From: Glandiceps talaboti
Taxonomy: Eukaryota; Hemichordata; Enteropneusta; Spengelidae
DNA length: 64,000 nucleotides
Direction of reading: 5' to 3'
Assembly (NCBI RefSeq): GCF_964340395.1
Contig: NC_135552.1
Span: 7,504,494-7,568,493 of the forward strand
Both the position numbers and the translations under genes were made by a program. Position 1 is the first letter of the stretch, and every line of letters begins with the position of its first letter. The notes under the pieces are model-generated. The model was not told where the DNA came from. It made no database searches and saw only the letters and a program-made list of their open reading frames with translations. Shown one piece after another: positions 22,509-35,500 of this stretch.

Positions 22509-25160
22509 AAACTACTTTTATGATGTGATGTAGATCTTGAGTGCATCTTGTTCCCATCTTATACCATAATCTAGATGAAGAATGTTTACAGACGTGATAG
22601 GTGAGTGGCAGAGCAAGAATTAAGAATAAGCTGAAAGCCAAGTATGAGGAAGAAAATGCACTCAATATTATCATGATATGATCGTTTATACATAAAAGTA
22701 CTGTAGGAACAAAAATGCAAATCTTCGCATTTGTCATGACAGTGTTATCCTTTTGTATTCCTGTGTTTGTTTTCTATTTATGATTATGTTCACCATGAAT
22801 GTTGTGTCCTCCAATCATGTATATTGAGTTTTAATGAGTAACAGTGACGTCATATACTTCTACATATTATCATATACCCAGTACTGCTTACAATGCAATT
22901 CAATGGAGGGCAACTAAGCCGGGCAATATTTTTCTATATCACGCGCCCCCGGCACATTTTGTGCCCAAATATGGCAAGTGGCATATTTATCGATATCCTT
23001 TCGCTCAGTGATTTGGCTTTGTTAGTTTCTTCACCATGCATTTTGATGTTTTTTTCAAATTAATATTTCACTCCCAATTCATGTGATTCAAATGATATTT
23101 TCATGCCACTCCGTGATCCTTTACTGCCCTCCTGAAGTTGGGCCCTTGCCGTACAACCCCGGTTTGCAAAATTACACATTCCTGGCAGAATAGTTCTAGA
23201 CATTTTACAGGTGTCAGGATGTCAACAGGCGATAGTTTAGTAATCTGATAGACGACATCTGTAACTGAGGTACCAAAACGTATAACTAAAATGAAGTACG
23301 GTAGGCTTGGTGTTTGGCATTCATAGAGTCAACAGTTCGAATGCAGTTCCAAGGTTCGGTGCGTAGGACGCCCGCTATCGAACATACACCGTACATGTTT
23401 TTAGGTCAAAGGTTCACTCGTTGTCACTATTGTGCTGTGACAGAAGAGCGATGTCTACATCTCCGTAAATATTGTACAACGGTAGTCGCACACAAGTACC
23501 AAAACATACATATGTTTACGTTATTGGCTTCTAGCGTAAGCAGTGCTGTCATTGGAAACCAATCCGAAGGATTTCAGGTACGTTTTACATTTAAAAAATC
23601 GACACGTACGGAACGGTTCTGCCGTTTGCAAATACAACATGACTAGACTGAGTCTGAAATTGAAAGCCTCTTTTTCAAGTTTTTGTTCATTGTTAAACCA
23701 CTTGAATTTGAAATGCCGGGGGTGTATCATTTTGAAAAACACCACTTGAAGTGGGAAGGGGTCACTTTGGAAGACAGCAAAATAAGTGTACATTTGACAT
23801 GTTGGTACCATGAAATGCACCCTGCACAACTATATATAATTTGTCAAAATTTTCCACTGACACTGTAGTGTGACTGTGTAGGAGGGGACTTTACTCTCTC
23901 CCCCATCCATTCATCCGTAATTCCTTATATGCACACACCGTGTCACCTAGTTCTCAATTATGATTTATTATATGTTACTAAAAAATGGATAGTTGTGTAT
24001 CAAGCTAGGGTTATGTGAGGTGGTAAAGTTACTGGTATTTTTCATTTTACTGAATTTAGTCTGTGACCCATTTATGTAGGTATGTATAATGTACTTGTGT
24101 ATGTAAGTAGTTGATTTCGCCATAGTCCCACATGTAGGGTCTATGGTAACACTTATATATGCTACTTGTACATACGTGCAGGGTATAAATTGATTAGCAA
24201 ACAGCACTTTTAACTGATATTTGAACTGATCATTTGTGTTTTAATCAATTTAATTTTATCATCCCAAAAATAGAATGTTTCCCAGAATGAAATTGTACCA
24301 GAATGTCGGTTTTTGTTTATATCTGACTGTATAAAGGGAAGCCATAAAAAAACTCATAATAAAATGATGTAAAATTGATAGGAATACAGGTAGTTGTATT
24401 TGATACATCACATTTTTGTTACATTTCATACTGCAGTGTCAAGAGTGCACAAATCATTTTGTGAACTGGTGGTCCCCGGACCAGTGCCTTAAAAAATCCA
24501 GTGGTCCTGCTGAAAGAGTTAGTGGTCCCAGATCCCGCTAAATGTGAAACATTAAATCTTACGTACACTGTATGAATCTGTATATTCAGATGACTTTTTT
24601 AACATAGTTATTAACAGTAAGGTCCGATGGACCAGACAAGGTAAAATTTAGGTTGTCCACCCCAAAAAAACACTAGTCCTGGAACCGGGACCAGTGGATT
24701 TGTTCACCCCTGAATGTATAGTATGACAAACATGTATATATACCACAGGTAACATTAGTTGGAATTTAGTTTGAGTTTGCTTTCTGTCAACATTGCCTAA
24801 ATTTCTGATGACCAGTTGTGATAGAAAAAGTTGTCACAGTGTTATAACTGCATGTAATGTAATAAGTGTTTCATGGATTTCTACTGTGTACTGAGATACA
24901 CCCTACAGAATGGTATATAAACTTCATGTATTTCATTTCCTGATAAACATGTACAAAGAAAACAAAAATTGTATCAAGTTAATCTATGCAATATTCAATT
25001 ACATCCAAATGGTGTTATAGTAACAGTAAGACCTGTATATTTCAATATTTGAAATCTTGTTTCTATACCCAGTTTTAGTAAAATCCTGCATACTTAACAT
25101 ATATGTCTAAAATATATGTGGGGTCGGGGTGGGGATATTAAAAAATTTGGTCTTTACAGG
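22509..25160. other. No confident gene; possible 5' non-coding exon
   Basis: No coding exon with protein features is seen. A segment ending at CAG|GTACGT (donor at 23578) could be a 5' non-coding exon of the large gene that starts at 26537, but nothing proves it. An inverted-repeat element lies at 24440-24714. Confidence 0.4.
24440..24714. repeat. Short inverted-repeat element (GGTCC-rich)
   Basis: The left end GTGCACAAATC...CTGGTGGTCCCCGGACCAG and the right end CCGGGACCAGTGGATTTGTTC... are imperfect inverted repeats. The size of about 275 bp fits a MITE. No target duplication is certain. Confidence 0.4.
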
Positions 25161-26288
25161 AGGGGTCACTTTGTGTTTGGTCATCAGAGGTGGATGGTCA
25201 GTTTGAGAAAACACATGGTGTTTATCTCCAACCACCCCCAGTCAGTTAAAAGTGATTGGCTCCTAAAGATAATATAACAATCCCAATATGAGTATTTGTG
25301 ACCTTAGGTTAGAACGGCCCTCCCCTGTTACATGTAGATCAATTTAAACAGAAAACAGTCCCAATATGAGTATTTGTGACCTTAGGTTAGAACTGCCCTC
25401 CCCTGTTACAGGTAGGTCAATTTAAACAGAAAACAGTCCCAATATGAGTATTTGTGACCTTAGGTTAGAACTGCCCTCCCCTGTTACAGGTAGGTCAATT
25501 TAAACAGAAAACAATCCCAATATGAGTATTTGTGACCTTAGGTTAGAACTGCCCTCCCCTGTTACAGGTAGGTCAATTTAAACAGAAAACAATCCCAATA
25601 TGAGTGTTTGTGACCTTAGGTTAGAACTGCCCTCCCCTGTTACAGGTAGATCAATTTAAACAGAAAACAGTCCCAATATGAGTATTTGTGACCTTAGGTT
25701 AGAACTGTCCTCCCCTGTTACAGGAGGGGTCACTTTGTGTTTGGTCATCAGAGGTGGATGGTCAGTTTGAGAAAACACATGGTGTTTATCTCCAACCACC
25801 CCCAGTCAGTTAAAAGTGATTGGCTCCTAAAGATAATATAACAATCCCAATATGAGTATTTGTGACCTTAGGTTAGAACGGCCCTCCCCTGTTACATGTA
25901 GATCAATTTAAACAGAAAACAGTCCCAATATGAGTATTTGTGACCTTAGGTTAGAACTGCCCTCCCCTGTTACAGGTAGGTCAATTTAAACAGAAAACAG
26001 TCCCAATATGAGTATTTGTGACCTTAGGTTAGAACTGCCCTCCCCTGTTACAGGTAGGTCAATTTAAACAGAAAACAATCCCAATATGAGTATTTGTGAC
26101 CTTAGGTTAGAACTGCCCTCCCCTGTTACAGGTAGGTCAATTTAAACAGAAAACAATCCCAATATGAGTGTTTGTGACCTTAGGTTAGAACTGCCCTCCC
26201 CTGTTACAGGTAGATCAATTTAAACAGAAAACAGTCCCAATATGAGTATTTGTGACCTTAGGTTAGAACTGTCCTCCCCTGTTACATG
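25161..26288. repeat. Higher-order tandem array: 2 x 564 bp, six 78-bp units each
   Basis: A 564-bp unit (25161-25724) is followed by a nearly identical second one (25725-26288). Each has about 96-120 bp of unique sequence plus six 78-bp units (TCCCAATATG starts at 25281, 25359, 25437, 25515, 25593, 25671 and again 564 bp later). Each 78-bp unit contains TGACCTTAGGTTA, and most also contain AGGTCA. The array ends about 250 bp before the start codon of the large zinc-finger gene. Confidence 0.92.
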
Positions 26289-26536
26289 TAGATCAATTAC
26301 CATCTGGTTGTCAGGGGAAAATATTCATATTATTAAGATAGTGATTATGGGAATGATATCATAATTAATCCTGGAAAATGATTGTTGCCATAATTGCTTA
26401 AATTTTATCTCATTTATAATATCCATATTTATTTATTTATTTATTTATTTATTTGTTTGTTTGTTTGTTTGTTTACCTGCTAATAACACGAGCCTGTTCT
26501 ATTTTTCTTGACTCTTGTAGAAGTTGATCAACACAG

Positions 26537-29500
26537 ATGTCATTCATTATGGATGTCTATGCTTTTGTCCCACATAATGACTTTGAGAAGGTGTACAAAG
26601 GAGTGAGCTACCATTCCATCCCATCTCCAGCCTTAGCCAGGAGAAACTTCCGAGTTGATACCTTCATTGATACCAATCAATCATCAGTGTTGGCAAATCT
26701 TCCACTCACAAATAGAGACTTCTTATCGTTATACTTTACCTGGAAGAGGGTGTGTACCTATCCAGACTTCTATGTCTGTGTGGATGGTGAGATAGTGGAA
26801 GCCAAGGACGTGTTACCAATATGGTGTAAGTACTATGGTAATATCTCCAAAGGAGACAATACTGTGAAAGCAAAAGCTGGCAGACTTGTAACTGAATACC
26901 ATGAACTAGTCAACGACCACAATGTTCAGATGGGGAAAAGTGGTTCCACTTCATCTTTCACAGCCTTACACAGATTCCTAACAGCAAACATAACCTGGAG
27001 AAAATGTTATTCCACCAAATGGAAAAACTTTATCCCATATAATGAGGAAAGCGTAGAAGTCAAACAGGAACATCACAAAGAAGAGTGTCATTCTGGAATG
27101 AACTCAAAAAACAACTCTACTGTATCCCAGGTACTTGAAAGTGAAACAAAGGTTGAGTTATGTAAGGAAAGCAATCACCAAAGTGTAGCCAGGATTAGTT
27201 GCTATACAGAGAATGACGAGTGCAAGGATGCTGAACAAATCAAATCACCAACTCAAGACACATGTGTTATCAGCAAAGCAGACCCCAAACTACCCCGCCG
27301 TATTATTTCAAATAAGTCAAACAGCAACTCCACTACTAGAGGAACATCAGAACCATCCACGGCAGATGTCACAAAGCATAAGACAGACACATCGCAACAA
27401 CCTATACACACAAACTCAGATAGTCTCATTCCTAAAGATATGACCGTCAAGAAAGGCAAACCCGCTAAGGAACCAGCTAAAAAGAAAACGGACTCAATAC
27501 AATATCGTTCTATTACACCAAATCAGTCTAGTAACAAGAGTAACCCCACCAATGAAACCACAATGCAAGAAACGTCAGATATCACAAAGCAGAGTACAGA
27601 TCCACTACAACAAACTTTGCACACAGACTTGGGTGATCTAATACCTGAAGACCTGACTAGTAGGAAAGACAAGCCTTCGAGGAAAGACAATCCTTCAAAT
27701 AAACCATTTCCAAAGAAAACAGACTTGAAACGATATCGCTGTAATATGCCAGATGCCTCTGGTAAAAACAGTAGCATCCGTGAAGAAACCTCATCATCAC
27801 CAGACACACGTGATATCACAAAGCATAGAACAGACCCACCACAACAAACTTTACACACCGAATTAAATGATCTGAATCCTGAAGACCTGACAGTCAGGAA
27901 AGACAAGCCTTCTAATGAACCATTTCCAAATAAATGCTGCAAAGGAAATCTACAAATTGAAAATGCCATTCAGCTACAAGATAATGCTGACAACCAAAAT
28001 AGTTCTAAACAGACAATAAGTACTAATGGTAAGGTCAATACACAGCCAACCAGAAATAAAAAGTGTGAAAATGCAGAGTTGTCTGCAGACAAGGATTGTA
28101 TCTACAAGAGTTGCCATGGTAAAGTAACACCCAAAAATGATACCACTGATGTTACACGGAGTAAGACAGTTATTTCAAAGATGGATGTTCACATCAGAAA
28201 GGAAAACACTAAAAGCCAAGCTAGTAATAGCAAAAATCAGGAAGGACTCACAAAAGTAATTCCACAAAATAATTCCACATTCATATGTGCAAAATGTGGT
28301 GAATGCTGTACTGGTATTACAAATCTCCAGAATCACATCAAGACCCACACAGACCACAAATCATTTGTATTGGAAAAGAGTGATAATATACATTCCACTG
28401 TAAGTAAGAATCCAAATTTGATGACGCAAACATCCCAAAGCAACCAAAAGGTATCCTGTAAAGAAGATGGTAAAGATCTCAGTTCTGAAGATACTCTGAA
28501 ACAGTTCATGAAAACTTACATGAATAACAAACCATTTGTATGCAATGTGTGTGGGGATTGTTTCCATCAGCGCATGTATCTAGAACGGCATATGCTGATT
28601 CATACAGTTGAAGAGACCAATGGTTGCAAAAAGTGTGGTCAACACTTCAGTTGTGGTGACACTTTGAAGAGACACATGCTGGTGCATACCCACCAAAGAG
28701 CATTTATTTGTAATCTATGTGGTGTGTGGTACAAAAAGAGTCACTATCTGAAGCAGCATGTGAAGGTGCGTCATATGTCTGCAGAGTCCTCACATAAAGT
28801 ACTGTCAACAAAGGTAAGGAGAATTTTCAGCATCTGCGATAGAATTCCACCACGTACATGTACATGTAAGTGTGTCATAAAAATAATGTCTATTTGATTT
28901 CTTGGTGGACACTATAAGTTTAACTTCCATTCCATGCACTATATATACATTACTAGAGGCATGCGTGATTGAGAATGTCAACCTTCTTGTTCTATTTTGA
29001 CCCTCTAGCTTGAGGTAAATGCTATTGCCGGTACTGAGAATTACAAACAGTTAAAGTTACATGTACATGTACATGGGCGAAACTAAACTGTAAATACTTG
29101 CATCAAAGTAATCTAGTATTGGTTACTGAGGATTCATGTCCTGAGCTGTACTGGCTGCATATGGAATATTTTTATGAAACTGTTTTGGTCGATCTAATGA
29201 CTTATCTGTAATACCTTATTATACATCCTGCATGGTAATTGACTCACGTGTAGTTAAATGTGTTTGTGTAGCTGTATGCATAATAATATGATAAAATAAA
29301 TCCAATCAAATTTCTCTCTCTCTCTCTCTCAAATGATTTAGTAGTGTATCAGAATGTGTGTTACATGTACATGTATAAAGAAAATGAAAATGATTTGTAA
29401 TTGTATTTTTTAGGACAAATCACCACAAATCCCTACTGGAAACACTACACACATGCGAAGAATTGATGAGAAGGCATTGATTATCAGTAAATCTAAAAAT

Positions 29501-32500
29501 GACAAGGCAAATGTGAACAAAGTCGATTCTAGGGAACTGAATGAAAAGGATGGCAGGGCTTCATCAAAACAGGATGAGATGTGTGATACTAGTACCAGTC
29601 CAATACACGATGAATTACGATACACTGAACACATAGATGACAAGATAGCAACCAGCGAATTCGATGATTGTGGTGATGATGATGATGATGACAGTGATGA
29701 TTACTTTGGTAAAGACAAAAGTGATGACACAACTGGCACAGTCCTTACTTCAGAATCATGTTGCACTGATGGAGAATATGATCTTGTTCTAGAATCTGTC
29801 TGTGAATCTACCATAGATTCTGACAAACCATCACCACTTCCTGAACATGTCAAAGAGTCTGGGTCTAGAGATAAGAAGAAGATGCCAGTACTTGAAGGAA
29901 GACCAAGTCATACCAGAGATAAGTTAGATAACACAACAAAAACCAACACCAGAAATGTATATAGACACAAGAAGATCGCCATCAATGCCAGAAATATGTC
30001 AAACAAGGCAGTAAGAACTAACAAAGGTAAAAGGTTGAAGAAAACTGCATCTACTAAGACTGGACAAAGTTTCATTGAAACAACAACCAACAGAACCTGT
30101 ATATTGAAAAATACTATGATCTCTTACAAATCTATTGGTGAACAACATGAGGATTACCAATCACCGAATGATGAACAAATACATGTACAGGGAAGTGCAT
30201 GTACCGGTACTCCAGTATCATTCTTACAACCAAGTAGTGATTGCACTTCACACACCAGTGAAGCCAGAAAAAATGATCAGTCGATCCAAGAAGTAACCAG
30301 TGAAGTCAGAAAGAATGATCAGTCGATCCAAGAAGTAACAAGTGAAGCCAGAAAAAATGACCAGTCGATCCAAGAAGTAACCAGTGAACTCAGAAAGAAT
30401 GATCAGGCGATCCAAGAAGTAACAAGTGAAGCCAGAAAAAATGACCAGTCGATCCAAGAAGTAACCAGTGAACTCAGAAAGAATGACCAGTCGATCCAAG
30501 AAGTAACCAGTGAACTCAGAAAGAATGATCAGGCGATCCAAGAAGTAACCAGTGAAGCCAGAAAAAATGACCAGTCGATCCAAGAAGTAACAAGTGAAGC
30601 CAGAAAAAATGACCAGTCGATCCAAGAAGTAACAAGTGAAGCCAGAAAAAATGACCAGTCGATCCAAGAAGTAACAAGTGAAGCCAGAAAAAATGACCAG
30701 TCGATCCAAGAAGTAACAAGTGAAGCCAGAAAAAATGACCAGTCGATCCAAGAAGTAACCAGTGTAGACAGAACGAATGATCAGTCGATCCAAGAAGTAA
30801 CAAGTGAACTCAGAAAGAATGACCAGTCGATCCAAGAAGTAACAAGTGAAGCCAGAAAAAATGACCAGTCAATCCAAGAAGTAACCAGTGTAGACAGAAC
30901 GAATGACCAGTCGATCCAAGAAGTAACCAGTGAACTCAGAAAAAATGACCAGTCAATCCAAGAAGTAACCAGTGAAGACAGAACGAATGATCAGTCAATT
31001 CAAGAAGTAACCAGTGAACTCAGAAAGAATGACCAGTCGATCCAAGAAGTAACAAGTGAAGCCAGAAAAAATGATCAGTCGATCCAAGAAGTAACCAGTG
31101 AACTCATAAAAAATGACCAGTCGATCCAAGAAGTAACCAGTGAAGTCAGAAAGAGTGACCAGGCGATCCAAGAAGTAACAAGTGAAGCCAGAAAAAATGA
31201 CCAGTCGATCCAAGAAGTAACCAGTGAACTCAGAAAGAATGACCAGTCGATCCAAGAAGTAACCAGTGAACTCAGAAAGAATGATCAGGCGATCCAAGAA
31301 GTAACCAGTGAAGCCAGAAAAAATGACCAGTCGATCCAAGAAGTAACAAGTGAAGCCAGAAAAAATGACCAGTCGATCCAAGAAGTAACAAGTGAAGCCA
31401 GAAAAAATGACCAGTCGATCCAAGAAGTAACAAGTGAAGCCAGAAAAAATGACCAGTCGATCCAAGAAGTAACAAGTGAAGCCAGAAAAAATGACCAGTC
31501 GATCCAAGAAGTAACCAGTGTAGACAGAACGAATGATCAGTCGATCCAAGAAGTAACAAGTGAACTCAGAAAGAATGACCAGTCGATCCAAGAAGTAACA
31601 AGTGAAGCCAGAAAAAATGACCAGTCAATCCAAGAAGTAACCAGTGTAGACAGAACGAATGACCAGTCGATCCAAGAAGTAACCAGTGAACTCAGAAAAA
31701 ATGACCAGTCAATCCAAGAAGTAACCAGTGAAGACAGAACGAATGATCAGTCAATTCAAGAAGTAACCAGTGAACTCAGAAAGAATGACCAGTCGATCCA
31801 AGAAGTAACAAGTGAAGCCAGAAAAAATGATCAGTCGATCCAAGAAGTAACCAGTGAACTCATAAAAAATGACCAGTCGATCCAAGAAGTAACCAGTGAA
31901 GTCAGAAAGAGTGACCAGGCGATCCAAGAAGTAACAAGTGAAGCCAGAAAAAATGACCAGTCGATCCAAGAAGTAACCAGTGAATTCAGAAAGAATGACC
32001 AGTCGATCCAAGAAGTAACCAGTGAAGTCAGAAAAAATGACCAGTCGATCCAAGAAGTAACCAGACTCAAAGTCCAGTCTACAAAACATACATATACATC
32101 AAGTCGTGATGATGTTAGATTGTCTATTGTTGAAGAAAGAGAAAGTGATAAGATACCGGTATCTTCAAACAAACCTAGCACTGATGTCAAGATGTGTCAA
32201 GGTGAACCAAATGATGATGATAACAACTCAGGTACTGGTAAAGTATTCCGGAAAAAGAAACCAAATGACACCAAAAACATTCTAGACATAGCTGGCAAGA
32301 AATCAAATACTAACCCCATTGCAGATGATGATGATGATGATGATAATAATAGGAAGTGTGATCACGATGGTTATGAGAGTGACAACAGTGGTAATTGTGA
32401 ACATGGCGGTGATGTTCTTGAAAGTTGCTCTGTTGAAAAAGTTGGTTGTGAAGTGTCGGGTAACAGTAAACAGTCTGAGATACATTCATTCAAAGTTACA

Positions 32501-35500
32501 CATGGCAAGAGGTCAATGTTTGTCACAACGCCAACAGTGGCAGGTAAAGGTCAATCAAATACTACAAATCTTCACAAATCAAGTAAGTCACCAGACTACT
32601 CAGAACCACACAGAAGACCACTGGGTATGCAGAGTGAAATTGTTTTGTTGTCTACAGAGTCCTCACTTGTGGTTCCAAAATCAAATCAGATAGACAGGAA
32701 GAGGAAACTGTATGACTGTCATCAGAAACCACATGTCTCTGTCCCTGAGGAACAAGAAGTGTGTGGTGTATTAGGTATCCCTAAAATAAGTGAAGAAACA
32801 AAAGATCAGAGTCAAAGGCATGGGAAAAAGCAAAACCCTGGTCATGTTTGCACTGTTGGAAGTGAGGTTGGAAGTGATTTCTCACTTCCCACCAGAAGAC
32901 ACAAACCTGTAGAATCTTATGTTTCCTGCAAAAACTGTCGTGGATTCTTTGTTAGAGTTGATTTCCAGAAGCATCGCAAATGTTGTGGAATGAAGAAAAG
33001 TAAACCCAACTCAAGCCCACCTTCTGTGCAGTCCACTAGCTCATCTGAGAACCCTTCCAATGAGTGCAGCTCTCCGTTACAGTTTCCAGATTCCCAGGAA
33101 GTGCATCTTGCTTTGAGAAACCTTGAATTATCAAAGATGGGGAATGATGAGACAGCAAAAGCAGCATGGAATGATGAGCTCATTGTCAAGTACGGTGAAT
33201 ACAAATTCACAAAATCAGGTGAAAATTATTGGAGTAGATGTCAAAACATATGCAACAATATGAGAACACTTGCCAAACTTGTCATTAAAGTCCGACAAAG
33301 TGGTAATGAAGAAGTTAATTCACTAACTGATTGCATTCGTTATAGGAAGTTTCATCAGATTGTGTCTTGCGTTCAGGGCTTAACTGGATATAATGTTAAA
33401 AGTGATACATACGTGTCAACCCATATGGCCAGGCAATATAGGACAAGCCTAGAAGAAAGTGCTATCATATGCAAAAGTAGTGCCATCAAGAATGAAGATA
33501 AAGCTTTGGAGAATGCAGCCAATGAGTTCCTTCTGCTCTGTTGGCGACATTGGTCTAACCCCATGAATCCCCCTGTAGACCATGGTTCACAGACAATGAT
33601 TGTTCGGTTTTTATCGCTGGTAGAAGATATTGCAAAGTTACACACTCACCTGGAAAAAACTGCAAGTGAACTTGTGCAACAGCTCAAAACTGGCCAAAAT
33701 GATGAAGCTTGGTGTGAACTCAGTAAAGTTACAATTACCCAAGTGATGCTGTTTAATAGGCGCTGTTGTGTTAATATTGAAACTATGACACATGATGATT
33801 TCAATAAAATGCAAGAATGGAGTGAAAATGCGTACATTAGGACAGGCTTGTCCCCATTTGAGCTAGCTATATGTCATACAATGAGTATTATACATGTACA
33901 GAGAAAGAGCAGAGGAACAAAACACATCCCTGTAATGATCACCAGTGATATGAAATCTCAAATTCAACTACTTGCTGCAAAATCAACGTGTACGAGTAAG
34001 AAAAATGGCTACGTGTTCTCGACCCATCGACATTCTTCTGGGTTGCCATTACATGGGCATTCTGTCATGCGCAAGTATGCTGAGATTTGTGGCGGTACTC
34101 TGAATAAATGCTTGATGGCAGGGAAGTTTGTAAAGCCAATTGCAGTAGTATCACAAGTTTTAAATTTGAAAGACAGTGAACAACATGTACTGGTAGATTT
34201 CCTCAAGGATGAAGTTCACATACAAGGAGACTTAGAACAGCTACTTGTACAAGGGGAATGTATTCAAGATGACATCTTGAAAGTGGCCAAAGTCAGTCGC
34301 ATTCTGAGCATGTATGACCAGGAAGATGGCAACAGATTCAAAGGAAAGTCTCTAGAAGATGTTGGCGTTAACCTGCAAAGTAAGTTATGTTATTCTTTGA
34401 TGAGAATATTTGATCCATGATTTGTTGGATGCCAAAGTCCATTTTTGAATTTTAAAGAAATAACGGTGTTCTGACATTAGAGTTAGGGTGAGTAGAGTAT
34501 GAGAGACTGATTCACACATACTGATATTTTGCAAATATAGAGAACAGATACAAAATCTAGACAAGTTTCTCAGTCACCTTTACCTGAATTCATCACCAAA
34601 ATCATGGTTTATATATAATGTGTGGATGACTAGCCAATTTAAAAAACAAAACAAAAAACACATCAGTTGTCTAAAACCTTAGCAGAAACACTTATCTAAT
34701 AATAATATCATATATATTGGTTAATATCGTAACCAATTGTAGACTCACAGGAATTAGCCTCTTAAACGTATTCAGAGACCCTTTTTATATGTTTATTTCA
34801 TGATTAACTTCTTTTCTTACCAGACCTGTGCATTGATGAACAGTACAATGAGTGTAGTTATCCTATGGGTGTTATGAATGTTACTGGTGGTATCACATCC
34901 AAGGGAGATAATGATGGTACAAAGACTGAAGTGACTGACAGTGGTGAGTATGTATGGTGCTATCAGACTGTGAAAGTGTGAATATACATATTATGGTATA
35001 TTATGTAGCAGTGATTACTTGTATCTTATCAGTCAGTCAGTGTGTGTGTGTACACATGAGGCTATTGATGTTTGTACTGCAGACAGTGTAATACTTTTTT
35101 GCTAAGGTTGGGGAACCCCTCAGCCTGGTAACAGAAATAGGGAAAGGGGTAAAAGTGTCAGTGGTTTCCCAGTCTGTGGTAATTTTGCTTGGGAACCCAG
35201 GTAAAATGACATGGCAACCCCAGTAGATTTTACTTACATATCGCCCTTAACAAAAACACTTTACACCATACTTGAACTTTTAGGAGTGTTAAAAGTAACA
35301 AGGAATACAGTCCCTAACTATAAGTAAAATCATTGACAGTTCAAATAAAATTCTTTGATAAATGGAGTTAAGATAATTGTGAGCATCCATGTCATAACTT
35401 GAGATTAAATGTAAATAGAATGATAAACCGTGAAAAAGTTCAAATAAATTATAACATAGACAGAGAAATACTACAGAATTATGTGCACCAAAAAGAAGCC

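Noticed and set aside
23314-23868. Overlapping open frames of 60-110 codons
   Set aside because: No domain, no consistent frame and no splice partners. At most a non-coding exon with donor at 23578.
30248-32190. Long minus-strand open frames with FLDRLVIFSGFTCY-type repeats
   Set aside because: They are the antisense of the 42-bp coding repeat. A 42-bp period without stops in one frame opens others too. No start, splice or domain evidence supports them.
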